Below are positions 10,295 to 21,316 of a stretch of 64,000 nucleotides of DNA, piece by piece; position 1 is the stretch's first letter, and every line of letters starts with the position of its first letter. The notes under the pieces are model-generated. The model saw only the letters and a list, made by a program, of their open reading frames with translations, did no database searches and had not been told where the DNA came from. The DNA lies in the NCBI GenBank assembly GCA_947034895.1, contig OX344764.1:73265348-73329347 (forward strand), read 5' to 3'. This DNA is from Rhytidiadelphus loreus. Taxonomy: Eukaryota; Streptophyta; Bryopsida; Hypnales; Hylocomiaceae. The translations under genes were made by a program, and so were the position numbers.

Positions 10295-13200
10295 ATGGAG
10301 GTGAAGGAGTTTGGGGATCGGGGAAGTCGACGAGCGATGGAGTACCGGGGCGGCATGGTGGCCCCGGGAATGGAGAACGGGATGAGCCGTCAAAGCTCCC
10401 AGCGGCGAGGAGGTGCCTATGGCGAGCTTCGGTTTACTCCGAATTCGTTTCAGTACAACGGGCGCGTGGCCGCGGCGATGGTGCCGTGCTCGATCTTCCT
10501 CCTTGGAATTGGAGGGAAGCCCGTGCTGGCCACTCTCACCGTGGGCTTGATGGTGGCGTACATTTTGGACTCGCTGCAGATGAAGCAAGGGGCGATGTTT
10601 GGGGTTTGGGGCTCCCTGTTCGCCACCGGGCTGGCGATGATCTTCACAGGGTCGACATTCACAGCTTCGTCGTCTTCGTTCGTGCTCCATGTGAGCTGCT
10701 TGTTCGTCGCGTTCCAGTTTATGTTCCTGGTAGGGTTATGGGCTACTATTCAGTTTCGCTGGATGCAGCTGGAGCATCCTCATGTGGTTTTGGCGTTGGA
10801 GCGTGTGTTGTTCGCGTGCATGCCGTTCACGGCGTCCACTATACAGACGTGGGGGGTGGTGATGGCTGTGGGGATGACGCATGCGCCGTACTATTACATG
10901 GTGTTTCTGTTTGAGCTTTACTGGCTGTTCGCGTTGCCATTGCCTTCTTCTTTTCGGGTGAAGAGTGAGAGGTCGTATGGAGGACAATTTTCGGAGGAAT
11001 CTCTGATTCAGGGTTCGCTGGAGGGCTCGTTTCATACTCTGGCGATTATGTTCCTGCCATTGCTGTTCCACATTGGCTCCCATCACGCCCGGTTGTTTTC
11101 GTCCGCAAATGCCGTTTGCGATGTTATGCTGCTGTTCTTTGTTCCCTTGCTGTTTCAGCTCTACGCTTCCACGCGGGGAGCCCTTCATTGGTTGTACAAG
11201 GACTCGCAATTTCTTCAGCAAGTGCGGGTGATGAATGGCGCCATCGCCTTGCTCGTTGTTGTTCTCTGCCTGGAAGTTAGGGTTGTGTTCTACTCCTTTG
11301 GGCAGTATATTCAAATTCCGTCTCCGTGGAACTATTTTCTCGTGACCATCGCAGCTGTGGGAGGGGCAGCGGGATTTGGGGCATATCTCGTTGGACTCAT
11401 TGGCGATGCTGTGAGCTCCGTCCTACTGACTTCTGTGCTGGTGACGGCTTCGTTTTCGGCTTCAGTCGTAATCGGCTTGCCCTGGATGGTATGCCCTGTT
11501 TCGTGAAGGCTTTCTATTGGTAGCACGTCATGTATGATTTACCCTGCATTTATCTTATTGTTGTATTAATTCCCTTTCTGGGTGTACTGGTTCTACTGTT
11601 GACTTGCATTTGCTTGAAACTCTCTTCTGAGATTGTTATTGATGAAGGGTTATGCTACTTCATAGATAGGGGAGAACGCGTTGAAGGAGGATAAAGTGTA
11701 GCGATGATTGACATTCACAAGATTTAAGCTCAATAAGAGATGGAGAGAGTGCTGCTGATGTGAATCATGTACCGAAAGCAGTTTGTGTAGACAAGTGAGG
11801 AGGTTTCTTCATTGACCTACCTATATATGGTCTAAGAAGATGGTTTGAGAAAAGTTCCTGCTCTTGTTCTTTAATGTGTATCGAATTTGTCCTGTGCAGT
11901 TCTTGCCTGCTCCAGTAGCTGCTGCATACTTTGTCTCCCAGTTCTTTTTGAAGAAGGACCTCATTTCTTATGCGATCTTTGTAATGGCTGCGGTTGTGCC
12001 CTTGGTATGGTTCGTAGTGCACAATTTCTGGTATTTGAACATCTGGCTTGGAGGGGCTCCGCTTCAAACAGTATGCAAGTATATCATTGGCGGTGCTGTG
12101 GTGGCAATGGGGGTTCCAGGGCTTGCTCTCCTGCCGAACAAAGCACGATATGCATCCGAGGTCGGACTCGTCGCTCACGCTCTGATAGTGTGTCATTTGG
12201 AGAACCGGTTGTATAATTTTACGAGTATCTACTATTTTTCAATGGACGATGATGTGGTGTACCCAAGTTACATGGTTGTTTTTACGACAGTGCTTGGGCT
12301 GGTGCTGGTGCATCGCTTATCAACCGATAGGAGGATCAGCTCAGTGTCCTATTGGCTGATGATATGCCTCTATTTGTCCAAGCTCTCAATGCTGTTCCTG
12401 AGTTCACCGCATGTCGTATGGGCGGCTGCTTTGCTGCTTCTTGCAGTTACACCTCCACTCTTACTTTACAAGTATTTACTCTCATCCTTCTGGTGTCTAT
12501 AGTTTCCAAGCATACGCTTTGTTTTCGATGACTGTTTGGGATTCCGTGCTCTGAGAGCACCAATGCATTGCAGTTCAATACGTTGTTTTCGCTATTTTGG
12601 ATTCTAAGGAGAGCTGGAGTTCCAAATTGATGGTCTATTGTTGCTTCATGGTTGATTTGCTGTATCATTCTACTCGTTGGGCTGAGGACTGCTTCTCAAC
12701 TTCTAGTTTGGATTTTGATATTGTCGTATGCGCGTTGTTTGCAGGGGTGGAGTGAAGGGGGGCTTCAGGATGAAGCCATGGCAAGGAGTGGCTAATGCTG
12801 CGGTTGTAGGCATATCAGTCTGGCTTTGTCGCTTTACTATATTCGAAGCTATACAATGGTGGACAGGGGTTTCTCCATCAGACGGATTGATTTTGGGCAG
12901 CTTAATCCTGGCGGCAGGTGTTGCAAGTGCTCCAATCGTCACGCAGCATTTCTCCCACATACAGGTATTCATCATCATCATAATCCCACACACAATCTTG
13001 TGATGCTACTCAATATCCGCACACAGTGATGAGCTTCTGGTTGTCTTCATTTGGACGATTACTGGAAGACTCTGTTGGAAAATTTATTTTGTGCTTGTGA
13101 TAAACCACTCAAGCATGGAGCAGTCCCGCTACTGGGCTGAGAGGGAAGAGAATGCATCGTGATTAGCCTACTTCCAGCTCTGCGATGGAGTGGGATACTT

Positions 13201-14923
13201 CACTAGATGCATAGAAAGATATGCAGAGTTCGTTGAGTCGTCTGAGCTATTTAACCTGAGCCCGAGACGAATTAAGAACTGCTACATTATTGTTTTGTAG
13301 TGCACTGATCATTGTAGTGTTCTGCCTATATTCTTTACTTCATTTTTCTATCTTCGTCTGCTTGATACTTTCTGTGTTTTGAGGTTACGTGCCTCCATCA
13401 TCGTGCAAACGACTTCTTGACCATGAACCGTAAATATTTTGCTACTGATACGGCTTTGAAGCATCCTGGAGTACATTGGTAGTACTTATGTTGTTAAGGC
13501 GTGCTTTGTATTGATTCGACTTTGGTTGTCTCATTTTGTGATGGGTCTGTGGACGTATTTAGAAGCTTTGATTTCGAGGAATATTTTTCATTCTCTGACA
13601 TGGTTGTCCTTGTTGACGCAGAGTGCCAAGAGAGCGTTGGTGCTTGTGATTTCGGTAGGATTCTTGTTCATAATCATGCAGCCTCCGGTGCCTGAGGCTT
13701 GGACGTTCTGGTGGGACAAGGCTCATATGCCAGAAAGGACTGCTGATAGTATTGCCATTTATGGAGCTGCAGCGGACACACCTACATGGCCGACGTGGCT
13801 TCTCATCATAACCATCATAGCTTCCCTCGCGGCTCTGACTTCAGCAATCCCAATTCAAGACGTGGTGGAGCTTCGGTTTGTGTATGCAGTGGGCATGGGG
13901 GTTAGCACGGGCGTTTACTTATGCGCACAATATTTCCTGCAGGCTGCTCTCTTGCATGTTCTGCTTGTAGCAGCAATGGCTTGCGCTTCTGTCTTCCTGG
14001 TCTTCACACACTTGCCATCAGCAACGAGTCCTCGACTCCTTCCGTGGGTGTTTGGAATCTTGGTTGGGCTTTGTCCAATCATTTACTTAGCCGAGGGGCA
14101 GTTGAGATTCCAAACTGGAGACCGGGCTGGCAGCGAGGATAATTACATCACTCTCTTTGCCCTGGAGGGCTCAAGAGTATCCTTGTTGGGACTTTACGCT
14201 GCAATCTTTATGGCGATTGCGTTTGAAATCAAGGTGAAGCTAGCATCAATCATAGCAGATAAGGTTTCGGAGAGGGTGGTGGGAGGTCACGGACCCAAGT
14301 ATCGCCTGTCCCAGCAGCGCAAGCCTTCGTCGACGAATGCGTTCAGTGTGAAGAAGCTTGCTGCCGAGGGCGCGTGGATGGCAACCATTGGCAACGTGTC
14401 AACTTTGCTGTGTTTTGGCATTTGCTTAATCCTCAACCTTCACCTCACAGGAGGCTCTGACCGAGCCATCGTCATCCTTGCACCGATTTTATTGCTCCTG
14501 AATCAGGATGCCAACTTGCTGACAGGTTTCGGGGACCGGCAGCGGTACTTCCCATTGACTGCAGCAGTGTCTGGTTATCTGATCATGTCTGCAGGGTACC
14601 GATTGTGGATCGAGGTATGGCATGGTTACCACAGCTCGGACTGGGGGTTGCAGACAGGTGGGCCTGGGCTCTTTTACCTTGTGAAGAACATCATGCTTCT
14701 AGGCCTTACCACGCCAAACCACTTTTTGTTCAATAGGTTCATGTGGAATTACCTCAAACAATCAGACATGTTGCTGCTTTTGATGACGCCAATGAACCTG
14801 CCGGCAGCCATTATCACTGACATCGTTAGCATCAGATTCTTAGCTTGCTTAGGTATGGTATACGCCCTTGTCCAATATATAATCTCCCGGAACATTCGGA
14901 TTGCTGGAATGAGATTAATTTGA
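10295..14923 (+). CDS. NEF1: NEF1 (NO EXINE FORMATION 1) homologue, polytopic membrane protein, 4 coding exons
   Basis: Coding exons are 10295-11488, 11900-12471, 12745-12964 and 13622-14923, all bounded by GT...AG with phases that join cleanly. They give about 1095 residues, close to my memory of Arabidopsis NEF1 (about 1100). Recognisable family segments are SFQYNGRVAAAMVPC near the N-terminus, WFVVHNFWYLNIW, MDDDVVYPSYMV, MKPWQG, HFSHIQSAKRALVLV across the last exon junction, LLPWVFGILVGL, LLLLNQDANLLTGFGDRQRY and a C-terminal YIISRNIRIAGMRLI. The protein is hydrophobic throughout, with many likely membrane spans. In Arabidopsis NEF1 is a plastid-associated integral membrane protein needed for primexine and exine formation; its biochemical activity is unknown. 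The start is the first ATG of the open frame (10295); a second in-frame ATG begins MEYRGG. A probable 5' UTR intron (10151-10261, GTAAGT...GGCAG) precedes it. Confidence 0.93.
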
Positions 14924-15510
14924 GATTATTTTTTTCCTGGACTCTTGTGAGATGATGTTGAGCATATGGGATGTCCAGTTCTAAGTTGGGAATCATAGTA
15001 CAAATTTTTTGTGAAAAATGAAAATAGTAGTGACAAATAGTATGAATTTTTTGTGAAAAATGAAAATAATAGTGACAAACATCATGGTGTAATTGGTGTA
15101 CTCTTTAAGTTCTAAGCAAGAGAAAGTTTGAAAATGGTATATTTTCAGCTTTTGAGATGCTATCTTCAAAGTGCCACAAAAATTACAATTTTAGTAATTT
15201 CGAAGAAAATTCAAATGGTGTAAAAAAATAGATGATTGGAGCTAAGGCTTTAAAGGTAGGCTTTAAAACATTTAATACATTGTCCCTATTAAAGTAGAGG
15301 CACTTATTTCCATCATTGTAATCTTAAATCAATCTTGAGAATATGTAGATATAGGAAACTCAAATTGTATAGCTTACTTACGAGAATGCAAAAATTAATT
15401 TGAGGCACACCATTGAATTTTACAAGTTCATGTGTTCCTACATAATTAGAAAATTATCAATTGTTTCTTGAAGATTCCAAAATTTTCAATTGCCATGTGT
15501 TGATTGCACT
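14924..15510. other. NEF1 3' region, with a 42-bp tandem duplication at 15003-15080
   Basis: AT-rich DNA downstream of the NEF1 stop, presumably including its 3' UTR. A unit containing 'tttgtgaaaaatgaaaata' followed by 'gtgacaaa' occurs twice in tandem, starting at 15003 and 15045. No gene is seen. Confidence 0.55.
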
Positions 15511-16744
15511 TTAACCCCTAAAGGACCAAGACTATTTTCTGTCAAAAGCCACTGAAAACTGCCCCTACTGCTGCGTTCATCAAATTTTTCAACAAAATGT
15601 TATTTTTACAAATCTAATCGTAGGATCTTTTACTAAACTTGTAGAAGAAGAAGTGATGAAAATTTCGTCACATTTGACCGTACGGATTGAAAGATAAAGG
15701 CATTTGAAGTGAAAGTTTTTGTTTTTTTTCACTGTGCCCGACAACTTCAGCTGCCTTTGACCATTGATTGTGGTAACTTTTTCCACTATGGGTGCTGAAT
15801 TTAAAATTTTATCATATTCTAAATCATGTTAGGCATGTCTCGAAAAAATTTCAAGGAAAAAAAAGACATGAAACACATCCAAATAAATCTTGCAATGCAA
15901 CAATGTCGGAAAGTTCACAATGCCTCACATAAATTTTCGAGCAAGTTCTCCACCACATAATTTTGAAACTCAAAAATCCAAATGGTGGATTGAAAGATAT
16001 AGTGTGCCTTTACAATCTCCAAAAAGAAAATTTGGAAAAAAACAAAAACTCTATTTCTTATGGAATTTAGAAACAAAATGTGAAGAAATTATGGATTATG
16101 GCTTCGGGCATGGCATGGGAAAAGGGTTTGGGTCTGTTCCCGATATGTTCCCGATATGTTCCCGGTATGTTCCAATCATTAGGAATTGTAAGTTACGAAG
16201 AACTTCTAGTGGAGAACTCTAACTACGTGGACCCGGGGGTAGTGGAGGAGGGGTCACCTTCAATGACACCAAACCCTGCCATCACATGTTGGCCACATCT
16301 TCAATACCCCTGCCAATATTTTCTACCCCCCCTCTCCCCCTCTCCCCCTCCCCCCCTCTAAGCACAAATGAAACAAATAAATAATTATTACATAGATAAA
16401 TAAATAATTCAATAATTCAAGTGAAAAAGTAATTTTGGTTTATGAAAAAGGCAAAAAAAATTATTATCTTATTGAACACATTTACATAATGCATCTTTGC
16501 ACCTAAACAATGGGAACCACAATTGTCTTCAAAATAAATTTTCTTACAATTATTAGAGGTTAGGATCTTCAATATTTTACACTTGGATTTTTAGAGATCA
16601 CGTATGGAATAATAGAATCTACTTGTTCTAGATATGAGTTGTAAACTAATTTTAGGCTCTACATCCAAAAATAACAAAGTAAAAGTTTTATCACTTAGTT
16701 TATTTATATACACACATGAATAATATATATATATATACACATGT

Positions 16745-17095
16745 TCGTTTTATATTTACATGAAGTCTTTATCTTCATATTTACATGGTTTCATTTTATA
16801 TTTACATAGTTTCATTTTATATTTGCATACTTTCATTTTATATTTACATAGTTTCATTTTATATTTACATGGTTTCATTTTATATTTACATGGTTTCATT
16901 TTATATTTGCATACTTTCATTTTGTATTTACATAGTTTCATTTTATATTTACATAGTTTCATTTTACATTTACATAGTTTCATTTTATATTTACATAGTT
17001 TCATTTTATATTTACATAGTTTCATTTTATATTTACATAGTTTCATTTTATATTCACATGAAGTCTTCATCTTTATATTTACAGGATGTCTTCGT
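16745..17095. repeat. 21-bp minisatellite
   Basis: About 13 or more tandem copies of a 21-base unit, tttcattttatatttacatag, with variants containing 'tttgcatac' or 'ttacatggt'. The unit length is a multiple of three, so several frames stay open and give repetitive ORFs on both strands (MKLCKYK-type repeats). These are not genes. The array lies inside the 15511-18125 element. Confidence 0.9.
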
Positions 17096-17127
17096 CTTTA
17101 TATATTTGTTTATACTAAGTTTGCTTT

Positions 17128-17570
17128 AGGAATTTTGGCATGCTTCCCAAGTATGTGGTGTGTGCATTGTGTGAAGAATGACTTCCAAAGCGTCCCCACA
17201 TACTTGGAAGGCATACATTAGAGTAAGCATTATGACGTCAATTTTATTTTCATTTTCATCCTTCTTTGTTTAGGAATTTTGGCATGCTTCCCAAGTATGT
17301 GGTGTGTGCATTGTGTGAAGGATGACTTCCAAAGCGTCCCCACATACTTGGAAGGCATACATTAGAGTAAGCATTATGACGTCATTTTTATTTTTATTTT
17401 CATCTTTCTTTGTTTAGGAATTTTGGCATGCTTTCCAAGTATGTGGTGTGTGCATTGTGTGAAGGATGACTTCCAAAGCGTCCCTACATACTTGGAAGGC
17501 ATACATTAGATGTAATTTTATATTTTCATTTTCATTCTTCTTTGTTTAGGAATTTTGGCATGCTTCCAAA
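17128..17570. repeat. Tandem repeat of about 144 bp, each unit a hairpin
   Basis: Units start with AGGAATTTTGGCATGCTTCC at 17128, 17272 and 17416, with a truncated fourth at 17548. Within each full unit 'gcttcccaagtatgtgg' is followed about 45 bases later by 'ccacatacttggaaggc', so every unit can fold on itself. Units are nearly identical, differing at a few bases, which indicates recent expansion or homogenisation. Confidence 0.9.
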
Positions 17571-17629
17571 AAATCTACTTCATCGGTGTGGCCATCCATT
17601 GTAGCTGTGCCGACCTCTCACACCCCTTG

Positions 17630-17870
17630 GCATACTTCACCTTTCTTTTCCTTCCACCCCATAGTTCTCCTCCATGTTCCCCTCTTCCCTCCCCGTTCCC
17701 ACTCCCTCCCTCTCTTTCCTCCATGTTTCTCTCTCCCCACTCCTTGTTTCTCTCCCCTTTCCCTATTCCCTTCCTCTTTCCATGTTCCCCTCTCCTTTCC
17801 CCGTTCCTCTCCCCTTTTCCCATTCCCTCGGCCTGCCTTCCGCTGCCCCTCACCCGTGCACCTCCTTGCC
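17630..17870. repeat. C/T-rich low-complexity tract
   Basis: A strongly polypyrimidine tract (repeats of ccct, cctt and ctcc) about 240 bases long. The ORFs here are proline/serine/phenylalanine-rich translations of the tract and are not genes. Confidence 0.85.
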
Positions 17871-18125
17871 CTTCACGGCGTGCCCTTCATCAAATTTTAG
17901 AAAGTCAATTGTGCCCGTGCTGCCTCCGATGTGTAAATTACACAAGATTTGCAATAACTTTTGAACGACAAAACCAATTTTCATGAAATTTGTTTTCCCA
18001 CGTTGTCCTTACAAAACTCTATCTTCTAAAAAAAATTCAATTAATTTGAAAAAAAATTGTAGTAGTAATAGCCTACCCAATTTCCATTTTGTCCCCCGAG
18101 GGGACTTTGGTCCTTTAGGGGTTAA

Positions 18126-18885
18126 AGTATGTAGAATTGCTTAATCCCTAAAGGATTAGATATTCAGAATTTGAGCAACTGATAAATGCACACATCTCAT
18201 AAGCACACATTATCTTTGTTCTTTTATTCATTTAAATATTTGTAGCATTAGAAAAAATTTGAACCAAGAATTGACATGCAAAGCTATTTATTGAAGGCTA
18301 GAGATTATAGCCTAAGTACACAAATATGTACATAATTGTGTTGTTACGTGTGAATCTCATCAAGTACCCATAAACTTGTCAAAATAAAGAATTCACTTAT
18401 AGTACCAAGGACTTAAATGACAAAAAGTACCAAATGTCTTATTGTCCAATAAGAGGCATTTCATTGTACAAACATCATGAGCATCAAGCACCCCATCATC
18501 TCTTAAAATAAATAATTCATTCATTGTACTAAAGATTCAAATGAAAAGTATCTAATGTCTTGTTGTCCAATAAGAAGTATTTTATTATGGAAACATCGTG
18601 AGCAGTTAGTACTTAGTTGCATCAAATTTGTCCTTCTTTATATAAATTATTCCCTCAATGTACTTAGGATTTTGAATGATAAGAAGTATCTAATGTTCTA
18701 TTGTCCAATAAAAGGCATGTTTAAATTTTTATAAACATCATAATGTCAAAACTGGGTAGAAATAGGGAGAAAATATCATTCATTCCTTGATAAGTATACA
18801 TTTAAATCCAATTAAGGTCCCCAATTAAGGCTATTCTAGATAGAAGCCTTTTCGAGGGCCAAAATTTCTTCTTATAGTTCTTGTG
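18126..18885. other. AT-rich intergenic DNA with diverged local repeats
   Basis: No gene. Phrases such as 'tcttattgtccaataagag' and 'catcatgagca' recur at about 18440, 18560 and 18690, giving a degenerate tandem arrangement of roughly 120 bases. Confidence 0.45.
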
Positions 18886-19847
18886 TTAACTCCTAAAGGA
18901 AGGACCAAATGGCATTTTTTGGTAACATAGCAATTTTGGGCAACTGACTACAAAGGGAATTTTTATTTTATCTCTTAAAATTTTTCACTCAACATGTGCC
19001 CAAGGAATAGCTTTAAAGCCTAACAATTTTCATAACTTTTGACTATATGGTTAAAAAGCTATTGTATGATATGTAGTTTTCATTGTTTGGTGGACAAATT
19101 GGGCAGCTAAAAAAACTTCTTTAAAAATTATTGTTTTAAGAAATAAAAATTTGAAATTAGTTTTTCAGAATTTATACATACGTGGAAATGTTTGAATTGT
19201 TCCATTTTGATTAGTGAGATGAAAGTTACCAGGAGTTTTAGTTGTGGCCTTGAGGGTAGTTTGCGTGTAGTTATGGAATCACTACTCTGAGATAAACTTT
19301 GAGTTCTTTATTTCACTCAATTTTCAATATTTTTGGAAAAGAATAAAACATTAGGTGTAGATTGTTTATTACAACATTACAAACATTGAAATTGTCATTT
19401 TTCAATTCTATAAATAAATTATTAACTATTTAGTATTTTAAATCATCCTCTATTTTTTCTACTTACTATTTTTTTCCTATATGTTGTACAATTCCAAATG
19501 GTCTGAATTTTTTCAAGCATGTAGCCAACTAGCCTTGAAGAATGAATCTAAAGAATTACAACTATTTTGGACATTTTTCCATACAAATGTGACCTTGTGA
19601 AGTGCAGCTGCCCGGATTTTTGAAGGGCCTAGAAAAGGATTTTTGTCACTTCAAATGCTAGTATCTTGCAATCTACAAGGTAGAAATTTCTGAATTTTTT
19701 TCCAGATCTTTTCAAACTAGTGTACTACAAGATCCTACGGTTATATGTCTCCAAATCTTTTTTCTTCTAAAATTTGATACTTGCACTAGAAATGACAGTT
19801 TTTGAGCATTTTTGGTGAAAATATATTAAAAAACTTTTAGGGGTTAA
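18886..19847. mobile_element. TTAA-flanked TIR element, family A, degenerate copy
   Basis: A 962-bp copy collinear with 7066-7999. The left end is TTAACTCCTAAAGGAAGGACC and the right end is CTTTTAGGGGTTAA. The interior shares 'tttttggtaacatagcaatt', 'gtgaagtgcagctgcc' and 'cctatatgttgtacaattcc' with the other copy. Mutations in the termini suggest it is older. There is no ORF of note. Confidence 0.7.
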
Positions 19848-19997
19848 TTCTCTTACATTTGTATGGAATTGATTTTCACAACTTTCTTATACAGATTTCC
19901 TATAGTTGAAAGGGCATAAGTATAATTGACCTCAAAAACAATCTTTTTTAGTTCAAAAAATGACCTTTTAAAATGACTTTAATAAATAAATAAGTAT

Positions 19998-20319
19998 ATG
20001 GGCAATTTCGTTAAAATGGCGCCTTTCTGCTATTTTGGCAGTTTTCACAGTTCAGACCGGGCGGTCTGAAATGTAAAACTGTCTTAGATGTTTGAAATCT
20101 ATACCTTTTCTAGATTTATGAAATCTACTCATATCCTAGATGTCACTTTAAAAATCCAAACCCTGAAATCTGAAATCTATATATGTCTTAGATATCTGAA
20201 ATCTATATAAGCTAAAGATTTCTAAAATCTACAAATGTACTAGATGTTACTTTTACAGTTCAAACTGGGCGATCTGAAAATGACACATGGAATACCGCCA
20301 TTTTAACAAAATTGCCCAT
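19998..20319. mobile_element. MITE with (A)TGG(G/T)CAATTTCGTTAAAATGGCG termini
   Basis: The left end is ATGGGCAATTTCGTTAAAAT and then GGCG. The right end is CCGCCATTTTAACAAAATTG and then CCCAT, an inverted repeat of about 24 bases. The interior repeats 'agatgt..gaaatctat' phrases and has inverted 'cagttcagaccgggcggtctga'. The same termini bound the insertion at 59255-59498, so this is a dispersed family of a few hundred bases. Confidence 0.75.
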
Positions 20320-20502
20320 GTATACATCTTAACATTTAGAACTCAAAGAAAAAAAATCATTTAAACATATAAATTAGTGTAGCAATCAATCTAACAATAT
20401 GCCGACATTATCTATTTTTTGAAAGGCATCATTAAAAAAAATTTGTAAGATGCATTTTATAATACATCTTTACAATTTTGGAAATCTAGACTATCCATTG
20501 GT

Positions 20503-21316
20503 CCTTAACCCCTAACTGCCTCATCAACCATATATGGTCGATCTGAAATTTCAGGCTCAGTTTGAAGTGGGCAATTAAATTCGTTTGCCCATTTTAAAAA
20601 AAAATTGGGGCAGTTTTTAGGGTTAACTATTCAAAACTTTCATTTTTCACTGAAAAAGGTACATATTTGAGTGTTGAGAGGTCTCCAAAGCCATTTATGT
20701 CCATTAGTGGAAGAGTAAAGCTTGCTAATTTTACTTCATTTTTCAACTTTGAGCAATTTCACTTGATTTGAGATCTAAAAACTTCCACTTATTCATTTGC
20801 TTTGAAAATGGTCCCAATCGAAAGAGTAAAGTGTTTTCATGATTTTCACCATTGAAAATTTAAACAAGCAAGTGTTGATTTGGAGTTATTTGTGAATTAT
20901 ACTTATTAAAAAAATTGCATCTCAACAATTGCAAGGTGGATTGTGTAATGAGTTTAGTAGCTTTTCAAGTGATATTAAGTTTTTTGAAAGGGTATTTTAG
21001 TGTGCTAACACAATTTGTAGTTGTTCATGTCACTTCTAATCCCAAAAAGCTTTTATGTGCAAATTTCTGAAACATTGTGGAGAGGGACAACATAGTAAAA
21101 ATAGAAAATGTACATTTCTCTTATTATAATCTCACAACTCTTATGGAATTTTGCACTCAAAATTGGTATACATATTAATAAGCAAGCTTTTTAAACATCC
21201 ATACGGTTAGATTTTGAAAAAAAGTCATTTTGTTTCAATGGAGATAACTATAAGCCCATGTTCTTTTTTCATGGGAAAAACACACTTGGAAAGGCTTAGG
21301 CACTTAGGGGTTAAGG
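20503..21316. mobile_element. TTAA-flanked TIR element, family B, uninterrupted copy
   Basis: Left end CCTTAACCCCTAACTGCC, right end GGCACTTAGGGGTTAAGG: perfect inverted termini except one base. It is 814 bp and provides the ancestral empty sites for the MITE and the solo LTR nested in the sister element at 3429-5832. No transposase ORF is present. Confidence 0.8.

Larger units (their letters stand above)
15511..18125. mobile_element. Large TTAA-flanked TIR element, family A, in opposite orientation
   Basis: The left end is TTAA followed by CCCCTAAAGGACCAAGAC. The right end is GTCC(C) sequence running into GGTCCTTTAGGGG and then TTAA, so the first 15 or so terminal bases are a perfect inverted repeat. 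The left subterminal region (AATCTAATCGTAGGATCTT around 15613) resembles the reverse complement of the right part of the 7066-7999 element (about 7880), so it is the same family in opposite orientation. It is 2615 bp and holds three kinds of internal tandem or low-complexity sequence at 16745-17870. No transposase ORF is evident. Confidence 0.65.

Noticed and set aside
10169..11314. Long minus-strand ORFs (173 and 192 residues) opposite NEF1
   Set aside because: They lie antisense to a well-supported exon, have no recognisable domain and are explained by the codon bias of NEF1.
16756..17221. ORFs of 104-153 residues made of MKLCKYK or FILYLHS repeats
   Set aside because: They are translations of a 21-bp minisatellite whose unit length is a multiple of three.
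17128..17570. CRISPR-like array
   Set aside because: The whole 144-bp unit is repeated, there are no unique spacers, and the DNA is plant nuclear.
17555..17986. Proline/serine-rich ORFs on both strands
   Set aside because: They are translations of a pyrimidine-rich low-complexity tract.
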